A stretch of DNA of 64,000 nucleotides from assembly GCA_002480565.1 (NCBI GenBank), contig DLCK01000028.1:108773-172772 (forward strand), given 5' to 3'. Source of the DNA: Phycisphaerales bacterium UBA7800. Its GTDB lineage: Bacteria > Planctomycetota > Phycisphaerae > Phycisphaerales > Phycisphaeraceae. How positions within the stretch are numbered: the stretch's first letter is position 1; every line of letters starts with the position of its first letter. The notes under the pieces are model-generated. The model was not told the DNA's origin. It made no database searches and saw only the letters and a program-made list of their open reading frames with translations. Of the stretch, positions 17,457 through 25,782 are shown piece by piece. The translations under genes were made by a program, and so were the position numbers.

Positions 17457-17458
17457 TT
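17437..17458 (+). repeat. GGGGACATTC-type repeat, copy C
   Basis: AAAGGGGATATTCTGAATTA forms the last codons and stop of the preceding gene, spelling KGDILN. It differs from copy A by two transitions, both silent in this frame. Confidence 0.6.
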
Positions 17459-17485
17459 CTATAATGTAGAGTATCCCCCTTTGTT
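17440..17485 (+). terminator. Terminator overlapping the 3' end of the AT-rich gene
   Basis: GGGGATATTCT at 17440-17450 pairs with AGAGTATCCCC at 17469-17479 (one G-U pair) around an 18-base loop. CTTTGTTGTTTT follows. The left arm lies inside the coding region and includes part of the shared repeat. Confidence 0.65.
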
Positions 17486-17509
17486 GTTTTAATTAATAAC
17501 TGGAATTTA

Positions 17510-18052
17510 ATGATGAATCTTACATTCAGTTATAGATATAGTCGTAGTTATTATGCTTTTTCTGCATCAATAAAAACATTTCTTACACGAGATTATTGGA
17601 GACAGTTCTTTGCAATGGCTACTGTTATTCTTTTTTCTGGAGGGTTAGTTTTTATTGTTAAATCTGATGCAAGTGACAATTTGGATTTCAATTTTATGAT
17701 GGTCTGCAGTTTGTTTTGTAATGGTGTGTTTATTGCTTTATTAGTACCGTTCTTTCAGCGATTTGTTATCAATTTTCATAGAGCTGGAAGTGGTTGCGGC
17801 GAAAGTAAGGAAAAGATTTTGAATTACGATTGCGAAATAACTGAAGATTGTTTTTCTCTGAGGTCTTGGGGAGGGGAATATGAGTTTAGAGTGCGTGGAA
17901 ATATTAATATTGTTGAAACATTAGGCGAGTGGTGTGTTTGTAAAGAAGGGTGTGCAGTTTATAGTTTATGTAAAAAGCATTTGGATAAGGAGATTAATAT
18001 GAAAATTAAAGACTTTTTAAAAGAAGGGGAGAGAGCCGCAAAAGGTTCCTGA
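17510..18052 (+). CDS. YcxB-like membrane protein
   Basis: A 180-residue protein with two transmembrane helices (about residues 34-52, FAMATVILFSGGLVFIV, and 63-82, MVCSLFCNGVFIALLVPFF). A cytoplasmic beta-rich C-terminal domain follows, with strands such as YDCEITEDCFSLRS. This matches the layout of YcxB-like proteins, small membrane proteins of unknown function found near toxins, effectors or at random sites. It shares the AT-rich composition of the preceding gene, 53 bases away beyond a likely terminator. The start could be either of two adjacent ATG codons (17510, 17513); the ribosome site is weak (GGAA). The C-terminus has a cluster of Cys residues (WCVCKEGC) that is unusual for the family. 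Confidence 0.55.
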   Translation: MMNLTFSYRYSRSYYAFSASIKTFLTRDYWRQFFAMATVILFSGGLVFIVKSDASDNLDFNFMMVCSLFCNGVFIALLVPFFQRFVINFHRAGSGCGESKEKILNYDCEITEDCFSLRSWGGEYEFRVRGNINIVETLGEWCVCKEGCAVYSLCKKHLDKEINMKIKDFLKEGERAAKGS

Positions 18053-18221
18053 CATGCTCTGTAGAGAAGCTTGGATTCTGAATGAATCAAGAGTTTTGGT
18101 TTAATGGGCAACCCCTGAAAATAGGTGGAATTTTCAACGTGCTTTTCTGCAATATCACTCAACAGTAAAGGTTTTCTATAGAGCAGGATACTCTACTTTT
18201 TCTGATCTATTGGCGGCGAGT

Positions 18222-19229
18222 TCAATCCCTAGATAGTTCATCACAACGATCTGTGGTGATGGCGTCGAGACCTATTTGCTGAGCATACTTCCATTGTCTT
18301 GGATGGTTGAAGGTGTAACACCATGCTTCGAGATTATTTTTGTGCAGCAGTTGGATATTCTCTGCGGTGATTTCGTCGTTCCAATGCACAGCAAAGCAGC
18401 CCATGTTTTTGACTTTGGGGATGATGTTGGGATTCATCTTCCCGCCACCGATTGCAGCCAACTTAACGTCGGGATTTTTGATATGCAGTTGATGGAGGAA
18501 TATCCAGTCAAAGGATTGGACGACATATTGTGATGACTCGGTGAACAGGGACATGGCATCGAGCAATTGATCGACTGTGCCGGTCTTGTGTTCGAGCATG
18601 AGGATCGGTCGGTTGGGGGTTTGATCCAAGGTGTTGAATAGGTTGATGACTTCTTTGAGTGTAGCCATAGGCGTGTTGGCTAATTGTCTGGACTTCCAAC
18701 TGCCAAAGTCGACAGACTGTAATTGGGCAAGTGTCAAAGTCTCTATCGGTTTGTCGCGCAGGTCTGGATGCTTGCCATTGAGATAGCGATTGAGTGTTTC
18801 ATCATGGATGCAGACCAGATGCCCATCGGCAGTGGTACGAAAGTCCAGTTCGACATAGTCGGGTTGGTGTTTGATTGCTGCTTTAAATGAGATGATTGTG
18901 TTTTCTGGATACTGCCAGGCCAGGCCGCGATGGGCGGTGATCTTGGGACGGTTACCATTTAATTGTTTGAGTTGTAATGCTGAAGCGCTGCTGAGACTTT
19001 GTCTGTAATGGGTTGGTAGCATTGCCATATTCAGACTCGTATCTATGAGAGTGATTAGTAGAAATACCAGTATTGCTATGCTGATAAAATAAACAAGTAA
19101 AAATTGAATGGGTTTACGTTTGAGGCTGATAGGTCGCTTCTGAAAACCAAGTCGACCGCGATTAATATTGCGCACAAAGTGGATGTAAAACACTGCGTAG
19201 AGCAAGGTGAAACTCAGGGAAATAAACAT
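18222..19229 (-). CDS. Membrane-anchored glycerophosphodiester phosphodiesterase
   Basis: A 335-residue GDPD-family enzyme that hydrolyses glycerophosphodiesters from phospholipid turnover. Two N-terminal transmembrane helices (about 2-18 and 42-62) anchor it, and the catalytic domain starts near residue 95. The HRG motif (H100-R101), the E109 of PENT, the ELD pair (E127, D129) and HDETLNR carry the metal and acid/base residues expected. The C-terminal CYTFNHPRQWKYA and DAITTDRCDEL segments finish the barrel. The domain probably faces the periplasm. It stands alone, and no ribosome site is obvious before the ATG. Confidence 0.93.
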   Translation of the reverse strand: MFISLSFTLLYAVFYIHFVRNINRGRLGFQKRPISLKRKPIQFLLVYFISIAILVFLLITLIDTSLNMAMLPTHYRQSLSSASALQLKQLNGNRPKITAHRGLAWQYPENTIISFKAAIKHQPDYVELDFRTTADGHLVCIHDETLNRYLNGKHPDLRDKPIETLTLAQLQSVDFGSWKSRQLANTPMATLKEVINLFNTLDQTPNRPILMLEHKTGTVDQLLDAMSLFTESSQYVVQSFDWIFLHQLHIKNPDVKLAAIGGGKMNPNIIPKVKNMGCFAVHWNDEITAENIQLLHKNNLEAWCYTFNHPRQWKYAQQIGLDAITTDRCDELSRD

Positions 19230-19258
19230 ATGTTGATTTTACGGGAATGATGACAGGA

Positions 19259-20287
19259 TCACACGCGGTCTTTGTGTTGGTATTGGCGTTTGACCTTGAA
19301 GGCTCGGTTGCCTTTGTGTTGACCGATGTGGCCGATGTATTTGCGTTTGCCGCCGACGCAGAGAGTCAGCGGGCCGGAGGCAGGTTTTTCAGTGACGATC
19401 AGGTCGCCGGGTTGAAGGTTCATCAGGTCCGACATCTTGATGGTGGTTTCAGCCAGCAATGTAGAGACGGTGAGCTTGGCCACATCCAACTGCTTGGAGA
19501 GTCGGCTGACGATGCTTGCGTCCTGACGGTTTCGTTTGTACTGAGCCCAGGTCTGGTTGGAGAGTTTTTCCATCACCGGTTCGATGACGTTGTAGGGGAT
19601 GCACAAACTGGCGGTCCCGGCACGGCCACCCATCTTGATTTCAAAGCCCACCACCACGACCACTTCATTGGGTGGAACAATCTGGACCAGTTGCGGGTTG
19701 GATTCAATGTCCTCGTGGGACACGGAGAGTTTGGTGATTGATTCCCAGGCTTCTTCCAAGGCGATCATGCCTTTGTTGGTCACCTTTTGAACCAGTCGCT
19801 GCTCAATGGCAGTCAATGGACGTTGCGGAATGAACAGGTCAGCATTGGAACCACCCAGCAAGCGGTCAATGATCGGATACACGATCAGTGGCGAAAGCTC
19901 CAGGCAGATATTGCCATCAAGTGGTTCGACTGCCAGCAGATTGAAACAGGTTGGATTAGGCAGACTATGCGTAAATTCACTGAAGGTCATTTGCTCAATG
20001 TTGGCAACCTTGACCTCGACAATGGTTCGCATAAAGCCCGAAAGTCCGGCGCCAAAGGCTCGGGCAAACCCTTCATGCAACGTCTCCAAGGCACGCATCT
20101 GGTCTTTACTGACACGTTCGGGACGCTTAAAGTCATATGGCCGAATTTCGGCGTCATACAGATATCGACCGCGTTTAACCGATGTGAAAACAAAGTCCGG
20201 CGCATCGCTCTCCGTTGTGCTGACATCACCACCATCAACGGCGGCTAGCAGGGCATCAACTTCTGATTGGTCAAGAATTTCGGCCAT
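19259..20287 (-). CDS. fliM: Flagellar motor switch protein FliM
   Basis: FliM is the C-ring component that binds phosphorylated CheY and sets the direction of rotation. The N-terminal peptide MAEILDQSEVDALLAAV matches the CheY-P-binding helix. The middle domain begins near residue 45 with PYDFKRPERVSKDQ and is complete, and the C-terminal SPOA (FliN-like) domain ends with GKRKYIGHIGQHKGNRAFKV. At 342 residues the length is usual. The gene is isolated from other flagellar genes in this window, between glycerophosphodiesterase (29 bases downstream) and the divergent DsbD gene. FliN or CheY partners must be elsewhere. Confidence 0.96.
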   Translation of the reverse strand: MAEILDQSEVDALLAAVDGGDVSTTESDAPDFVFTSVKRGRYLYDAEIRPYDFKRPERVSKDQMRALETLHEGFARAFGAGLSGFMRTIVEVKVANIEQMTFSEFTHSLPNPTCFNLLAVEPLDGNICLELSPLIVYPIIDRLLGGSNADLFIPQRPLTAIEQRLVQKVTNKGMIALEEAWESITKLSVSHEDIESNPQLVQIVPPNEVVVVVGFEIKMGGRAGTASLCIPYNVIEPVMEKLSNQTWAQYKRNRQDASIVSRLSKQLDVAKLTVSTLLAETTIKMSDLMNLQPGDLIVTEKPASGPLTLCVGGKRKYIGHIGQHKGNRAFKVKRQYQHKDRV

Positions 20288-20375
20288 GGGGCAATTGTCT
20301 GTCCAAAAATAGGTCTATGACTTGATACAGTTATCGGCACATTATGCCTTGGGGCTTCAAATTACGGGATTGAGT

Positions 20376-22370
20376 ATGTTTAAACAAGTTGGAAAAATCG
20401 CAGCAACGGCTTTACGCCCAGCGTCACGGAGACACGGTGTTGAGGCCAGTCGTCTGAATGTATTGGTCGGACACCGATATCGTGTTTTGATAGCCATGGT
20501 GCTGATTCTTTTAAGCTTGACGCCACAGTCTGTCATGGCGCAGGATCTTTTTGCCCCGCCCTCACCGGTGAAGGTCTCCGTGGTGAGTATGGTTGACCAG
20601 ACCACGCCTGATGGGAAGTTTGTCTTGGCTGTGACAATGGATATCCAAAAGCCCTGGCATGTCAACGGTTCGAAAGATCAAATTCCAGAGGTGTTGAATT
20701 ACCTGATCCCAACGCAGATCACGATTCCCGACAAGCCGGATTGGTTAGCCGTTGGAAGGATGCAATTGCCCAAGACGCATGTTTTGCCGGTGACTTATAC
20801 AGGGACGCCGGTTGATTTACCGGTGTTTGAAGGCAAAGTATCGTTTTTTGTGCCGATTTGGGTAAAAAAGGATACAAAAGCGGGTCAATACACCATTCCG
20901 GTCCAAATTCGCTACCAGACTTGTGATGATAAGAGTTGTCTGGCTCCCAAAACCGAGTCATTTGAGGTCTTAGTGAAAGTGGGTGACAAGCAGATTTTTG
21001 CTCCCGCGATGGTGTTGGAACAATTCAATGAATTTGACACCGCAGCACTGGATGACTTTACGGAGTCGTCAGGTAATCTTGGAGAGTCCGGTAGCGACTC
21101 GGTGGTGTTTGATGCCTTTGGATTGTCGTTTTCGTTGGATGGTTCGGGACTCGGGGGCATGTTGGGATTGCTGTTGATGGCAATGGTCGGAGGCGCTTTG
21201 CTGAATCTGACACCCTGCGTTTTGCCGGTGATCCCGTTAAAGATCATGCTGCTTCATAAGTCCGCCGGAACTCGTGGCAAGGGCATGCTTCTGGGACTGT
21301 TCATGTCACTTGGCGTGATGGGATTCTGGCTTGCACTTGGGATTGCCATCGCTGGTATTTCGGACTTTTCGCAAGTCAATCAGCTTTTTCAATATCCGCT
21401 GTTTAACATGGGCATGGGGATTTTGATCTGCCTGCTTGCCATTGGGATGTGCGGTCTGTTTTCCGTAAAGCTGCCCAACTCGGTTTACAATGTGACGCCT
21501 AAGCACGATACGTTTACCGGGTCGGTTCTCTTTGGGATCATGACGGCTGTTTTGAGTACGCCTTGTACCGGCCCGTTTATGGGAGCCGCTGCGGCATGGT
21601 CGGCCACGCAACCGGCGCTGGTGACTGTCGCGATTTTTGCAGCCATTGGTGCAGGTATGGCGATCCCGTATTTGATCCTCAGCGCCTTCCCGGCGTTGGC
21701 AAAGAAAATGCCATCCGCTGGTCCGGCAAGCGTCTTGGTCAAGCAGTTTCTGGGCTTGTGTCTACTGGCGGCAGGTTCGTATTTCCTGGGCGTCGGTTTG
21801 AACGGTCTGTTGACTCAACCACCCGACGAACCAGGACTCTGGCATTGGTGGATGGTCTGCGGCATTCTCGCATTGGCTGGATACTGGATGGCGTACCGAT
21901 CCATTAAACTTGGCGGTAAACGTCCCGCGGCAATTACCTGGGCCATCATCGGTTTGTTGATCACAGTCGGTAGTCTGAACATGGGACGATCACTGACCGC
22001 CAAAGGGCCGATTGATTGGGTGATGTACACGCCAGATCGCATGGCTCAAGCACAGCGTCAAGGCAAAGTCGTACTTGTGGATTTCACCGCACAATGGTGT
22101 TTGAACTGTCAGGTTCTGGAACATCAGGTTTTGTATTCCGAGAAAATTGTCGATTTTCTTACATCCGACCGGATCGTCCCCATGAAAGTTGATCTGACAA
22201 GTGCCAATCCAGACGGGGCGGACTTGCTTCAACAAGCCGGACGTGTAACCATACCTTTGCTGGTCATTTATGATGCGGATGGCCAGGAACGTTTCAAGTC
22301 CGACAGTTATACCGTCGGGCAAGTGTCCCAGATTCTTGAGCAGTTAACCGGGTCTGATCCCGCGCATTAG
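20376..22370 (+). CDS. DsbD-type thiol:disulfide interchange protein
   Basis: A 664-residue protein that carries reducing power across the membrane. After a signal region come a DsbD-alpha-like N-terminal domain with CDDKSC, a long hydrophobic block of eight or so helices holding the Cys pair in NLTPCVLPV and LSTPCTGPF, and a C-terminal thioredoxin domain with WCLNC (C575 and C578). All three redox centres are intact. Likely clients are periplasmic thioredoxins for cytochrome c maturation or disulfide repair. ATG 20376 is preferred because GGGA and TGAG lie upstream; a TTG at 20322 would add 18 residues. A hairpin follows the stop. Confidence 0.93.
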   Translation: MFKQVGKIAATALRPASRRHGVEASRLNVLVGHRYRVLIAMVLILLSLTPQSVMAQDLFAPPSPVKVSVVSMVDQTTPDGKFVLAVTMDIQKPWHVNGSKDQIPEVLNYLIPTQITIPDKPDWLAVGRMQLPKTHVLPVTYTGTPVDLPVFEGKVSFFVPIWVKKDTKAGQYTIPVQIRYQTCDDKSCLAPKTESFEVLVKVGDKQIFAPAMVLEQFNEFDTAALDDFTESSGNLGESGSDSVVFDAFGLSFSLDGSGLGGMLGLLLMAMVGGALLNLTPCVLPVIPLKIMLLHKSAGTRGKGMLLGLFMSLGVMGFWLALGIAIAGISDFSQVNQLFQYPLFNMGMGILICLLAIGMCGLFSVKLPNSVYNVTPKHDTFTGSVLFGIMTAVLSTPCTGPFMGAAAAWSATQPALVTVAIFAAIGAGMAIPYLILSAFPALAKKMPSAGPASVLVKQFLGLCLLAAGSYFLGVGLNGLLTQPPDEPGLWHWWMVCGILALAGYWMAYRSIKLGGKRPAAITWAIIGLLITVGSLNMGRSLTAKGPIDWVMYTPDRMAQAQRQGKVVLVDFTAQWCLNCQVLEHQVLYSEKIVDFLTSDRIVPMKVDLTSANPDGADLLQQAGRVTIPLLVIYDADGQERFKSDSYTVGQVSQILEQLTGSDPAH

Positions 22371-22371
22371 G

Positions 22372-22394
22372 CAAGCTGGTGCAAATCCAGCTTG
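22372..22394 (+). terminator. Hairpin directly after the DsbD-like gene
   Basis: CAAGCTGG and CCAGCTTG form a perfect 8-bp stem around TGCAAAT, two bases after the stop codon. No T-run follows, so it may stabilise the mRNA 3' end rather than terminate by itself. Confidence 0.5.
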
Positions 22395-22473
22395 ACGAAA
22401 CGGTTCAAACCTAGGACACTTACATCCTTACAGGGATGTATAACCTGTTTCCCACGCATTAAGGAGTCGGTTT

Positions 22474-23865
22474 ATGGCGCGCGCAGGTGGCGGTTCCAAT
22501 GGTTCTCTTTGGGCTGCGGTACTGTTGGGTATTGCTTTTTTGACCAGCCTGGTCTTTGCAATCCTGTTCTATACCAAGATTGAAGTCGCAGAGCAGAAAG
22601 CCAATAACGCTATTGTGCAACTCGATCAATTTGCCAGAGCTTCAGAACGCACTGGCAACGATTTGATCACTGATAAGTTGCGCAATCAAAGCGAATCTGT
22701 GGTTGGCCAACTCCTCAGTGAAAACAGCAAGCTCAAGCAGATCATCACCGGTGTGACTGAAAGTCCCATCGAAGGGATCAATCAACAGCTCCAGAGCATG
22801 AACGTAACGACGTTGATTCCAGAAGTTCAGCGTATGCGAACCGAAGAGCAGTCAACACGTGAAGAAATCGAATCACTGACGAAGAAAACACAGTTAGCTG
22901 AAAAGCGAGCCAGTGATGCCGAGACCGCCAAGAACCGCGTGGAAACCGAGTATCGCAATTCCGTTGATAAGCTCAAAGCGCAGTTGACCAAGCTTGAGAA
23001 TGATTACGACAATTTCCAGAAAAAAGCAGACCGCGAACAAAAGTCCATCGCGTCGCAGCTTTCAAAGGTGCGTGATCAGTTCAAAGACCAGAATGCCAAA
23101 TACGCAAGCACTGAAAATCAGCTCAAGTCTGAAATTGATGTTTACAAGCAGCGCATCGCCAGACTTGAAAGCCAGCACTCCGGCCGTGTGAGTCAAGAAG
23201 CCAATATTGATCCGTCTACTCTTGTCGATGGCAAGATCGCTTCGGTTCTCACCGAGCAGAATGCCGTTTACATTGACCTTGGCCAGCAAAGTCACGTCAT
23301 CCCAGGGATGACCTTTGAAATCTACGATCCCAAAGTCGGTGTCGTCAAAGACAGTGAAGGCAATTACAGCGGTAAGGCCACCATTGAGATTATCAACGTC
23401 TTTGAAACCACCTCGGTTGCTCGCGTGGTTCGCATCCCGCGTAATGCTGAAATCTTCCCCGGTGACCTGATTGCCAACCTGATTTACGATCCTGAATTGA
23501 AGTTCAAGTTCTTTGTCTATGGCGAATTTGATCTGGATAAAATCGGGCAGTTGTCTGTCACCGATCGCCGCCGTGTTGAGAACATGATCATCAAGTGGGG
23601 CGGTTTACTCGTTTCTGACGCATCACAGCAGGGTGATAATCCCAAGCTTAATTACGATGTGGACTTCCTGGTTCTGGGGCAGGAACCTGAGTTCCCCACG
23701 CCACCGTCAGAAGACGAAGTGGATCCCACCGCGATCGAACGTCACGCCAAAGCCATGAAGCGATACGAAGCTTATTTCGGACTCGTCAAGCAAGGCAAAG
23801 AACTGTCGATCCCGATCCTTAATCAGAATCGTTTCCTGTCGATGGTTGGCTACTACAAACGCTGA
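22474..23865 (+). CDS. Membrane-anchored coiled-coil protein with BRCT-like tail
   Basis: A 463-residue protein of unknown role. One transmembrane helix (residues about 12-33) is followed by a coiled coil to about 245 (heptads with AEKRASDAETAKNRVETE). Next is a beta domain at 250-335 starting SVLTEQNAVYIDLGQQSHV, similar in style to FlgT/OB-like modules, and then a segment at 346-400 (FFVYGEFDLDKIGQ, WGGLLVSD, VDFLVLG) that has the strand-helix-strand and GG pattern of BRCT domains. AAGGAG stands before the ATG. BRCT domains usually bind phosphopeptides or DNA inside the cell, and here the domain is on the far side of a membrane helix. The BRCT reading is moderate. Confidence 0.6.
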   Translation: MARAGGGSNGSLWAAVLLGIAFLTSLVFAILFYTKIEVAEQKANNAIVQLDQFARASERTGNDLITDKLRNQSESVVGQLLSENSKLKQIITGVTESPIEGINQQLQSMNVTTLIPEVQRMRTEEQSTREEIESLTKKTQLAEKRASDAETAKNRVETEYRNSVDKLKAQLTKLENDYDNFQKKADREQKSIASQLSKVRDQFKDQNAKYASTENQLKSEIDVYKQRIARLESQHSGRVSQEANIDPSTLVDGKIASVLTEQNAVYIDLGQQSHVIPGMTFEIYDPKVGVVKDSEGNYSGKATIEIINVFETTSVARVVRIPRNAEIFPGDLIANLIYDPELKFKFFVYGEFDLDKIGQLSVTDRRRVENMIIKWGGLLVSDASQQGDNPKLNYDVDFLVLGQEPEFPTPPSEDEVDPTAIERHAKAMKRYEAYFGLVKQGKELSIPILNQNRFLSMVGYYKR

Positions 23866-23997
23866 ATACAATTTTGCGTTTGGGGACGAATACCACAGTC
23901 ATTTAGGCTGAATTGACAAGTTTCAGCTTGCATAAGGCCTTCTATTTGACTCGTTGGTTCTGCAGTTAAGACATCAATCTGGAGTTTGTAAACAACC

Positions 23998-25023
23998 ATG
24001 GCCAAGCCCAAGACCAAGGCCGCGATGTGGTCGCAATATCTTGCTATCCGGGCGGCGGAAACGGCCTTGTGCATCTGGCCTCACAGTTCCAATATGCGCT
24101 TTGGCGCAGGGCTGGGGCGACTGGTCTGCCAAATCGACAAAAAGCACCGCAATCGCATTATCCATAACCTGAGATTTTCATTCCCCGGTCAATCCGAATC
24201 CTATTATCAGGACATCGCTCAACGAACGTTTGAACACCTTCTTAAACTCTTCGTCGAGATTCTCCATTCCCCAAGACTCTTGCACCACGATTCATGGGGA
24301 GACCTTGCCCAGATCAAAGCTCCCTCCATTGCGCCAGCTGTGGAACTTCTCAACAGTGGCAAGCCCGTGATCATGCTCACCGGACACTTCGGCAACTGGG
24401 AGGTCATGGGGACCCTGATGGGACTGATGGGCTACGACATGGATGCCATCGCTCGTCCATTGGATAATCCATTGGTTGATGACTGGATGAGGGGTGTCCG
24501 TGAAAAACGGGGGCTTCGTGTCATCACCAAATGGGATGCGACGGATCGTATGATCGAGGTGTTGGACAACGGCGGGGCATTGGGATTCATTGCCGACCAA
24601 AACGCAGGCGACCGTGGCATCTTCGTTCCGTTTTTCGGCAAATTAGCCAGCACCTACAAATCCATTGGCCTGCTGGCGATCCAAAAAAACGTTCCGATCG
24701 TCTGTGGTTATGCCAAGCGAGTGAATGATGCGATGGGCTATGAAATTGGTGCCACTGACATCATTTATCCTGAGGATTGGAAGAAGCACGACGATCAACT
24801 GTATTACGTTACCGCAAGGTACATGCGAGCCATCGAGATGATGGTGCGACTGGCGCCGGAGCAATATTTTTGGATGCACAGACGTTGGAAGAGCAGACCC
24901 AGACATGAACGTTTAGGCAAGCCGTTCCCATCAGGATTGCGTCGAAGTCTCCAGGACCTGCCATGGATGACAGACGAATTGTTTGAGAATGTAATGCAAC
25001 CCATGCCCGATGCCGTGGGGTAA
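23998..25023 (+). CDS. LpxL/HtrB-like lysophospholipid acyltransferase
   Basis: A 341-residue acyltransferase of the lipid A biosynthesis type, which adds a fatty acid to a lipid A precursor or related glycolipid at the inner membrane. The H-x4-E catalytic motif is HFGNWE (about residue 128), inside VIMLTGHFGNWEVMGTL. NGGALGFIADQNAGDRGIFV and the C-terminal PEQYFWMHRRWKSRP box are typical of the family. An outer membrane with lipid A fits Planctomycetota. GGAG lies thirteen bases before the ATG, a long spacing. A response-regulator gene follows after 170 bases in the same direction. Confidence 0.92.
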   Translation: MAKPKTKAAMWSQYLAIRAAETALCIWPHSSNMRFGAGLGRLVCQIDKKHRNRIIHNLRFSFPGQSESYYQDIAQRTFEHLLKLFVEILHSPRLLHHDSWGDLAQIKAPSIAPAVELLNSGKPVIMLTGHFGNWEVMGTLMGLMGYDMDAIARPLDNPLVDDWMRGVREKRGLRVITKWDATDRMIEVLDNGGALGFIADQNAGDRGIFVPFFGKLASTYKSIGLLAIQKNVPIVCGYAKRVNDAMGYEIGATDIIYPEDWKKHDDQLYYVTARYMRAIEMMVRLAPEQYFWMHRRWKSRPRHERLGKPFPSGLRRSLQDLPWMTDELFENVMQPMPDAVG

Positions 25024-25193
25024 AGCAAACAGACTGTTCGCCGTTAGACATTTAGAATCAAGCATGACGCCAATCCTTGATATTGAACTGTGATGCGAAC
25101 CTTCGAGTCTGGTTGGCTTGGCTTTACACTAACCCCTTATTCAGAGATAATAAGGTTCCCACCTGAAACCTACCTTGATAACCGAGTAAATAC

Positions 25194-25646
25194 ATGATGG
25201 ACAGCAACATGCCTTCTGATACCACCGAATTGAGATTACAAGACCGCACGATTCTGATCGTTGATGATGATCGTGAAGTCCAGGAAAGTATAGATCAAGC
25301 CCTGCAAGCCGAAGGCGCTTTGACACAGGTTTGCGGTGATGGCAATTCAGCTGTCCGCATTTGTGAAACCGACCCGCCGCAGCTGGTTGTGCTTGACATG
25401 ATGCTGCCTAAGCGCAGTGGTTTTCTGGTGGTCGAAAAAATCAAGCAGATTGAAAACCCACCCCGTATCATCATGGTGACCGCCAATGAAGGCAAACGTC
25501 ATCAGCAGTATGCCATGGGACTGGGTGTGGATGGTTATCTGCTTAAACCTGTGCGTCTTGAACGACTGATCACCATGGCACAGGAAATGTTGGCCAAGGA
25601 CGATGATACCAATTCAGACACGGACATCGAGTCTGATGAAGCTTGA
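25194..25646 (+). CDS. Single-domain response regulator
   Basis: A 150-residue receiver domain with no output domain, so it acts by protein contact. The acidic pocket is D24-D26 in ILIVDDDREV, the phosphorylated Asp is D68 in VVLDMMLP, the switch Thr is T96 in MVTANEG, and K118 lies in LLKPV. Two adjacent ATG codons (25194, 25197) can start it. The tail is acidic (KDDDTNSDTDIESDEA). No sensor kinase is encoded in the window, so its partner is unknown. It could be a CheY-like messenger, though only fliM among motility genes is nearby (5 kb away). Confidence 0.93.
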   Translation: MMDSNMPSDTTELRLQDRTILIVDDDREVQESIDQALQAEGALTQVCGDGNSAVRICETDPPQLVVLDMMLPKRSGFLVVEKIKQIENPPRIIMVTANEGKRHQQYAMGLGVDGYLLKPVRLERLITMAQEMLAKDDDTNSDTDIESDEA

Positions 25647-25782
25647 AATTCTAAGTGATTTAAAACAGTCTGCTTAGACACAACATGACGTCGCTTGATA
25701 CTTTGCATCACCCGTCGGACACCTTATACTTGTAACGCCTGCATAATGGTTTCCGGACAATGACTTGAGGAGCTTGATCCTG

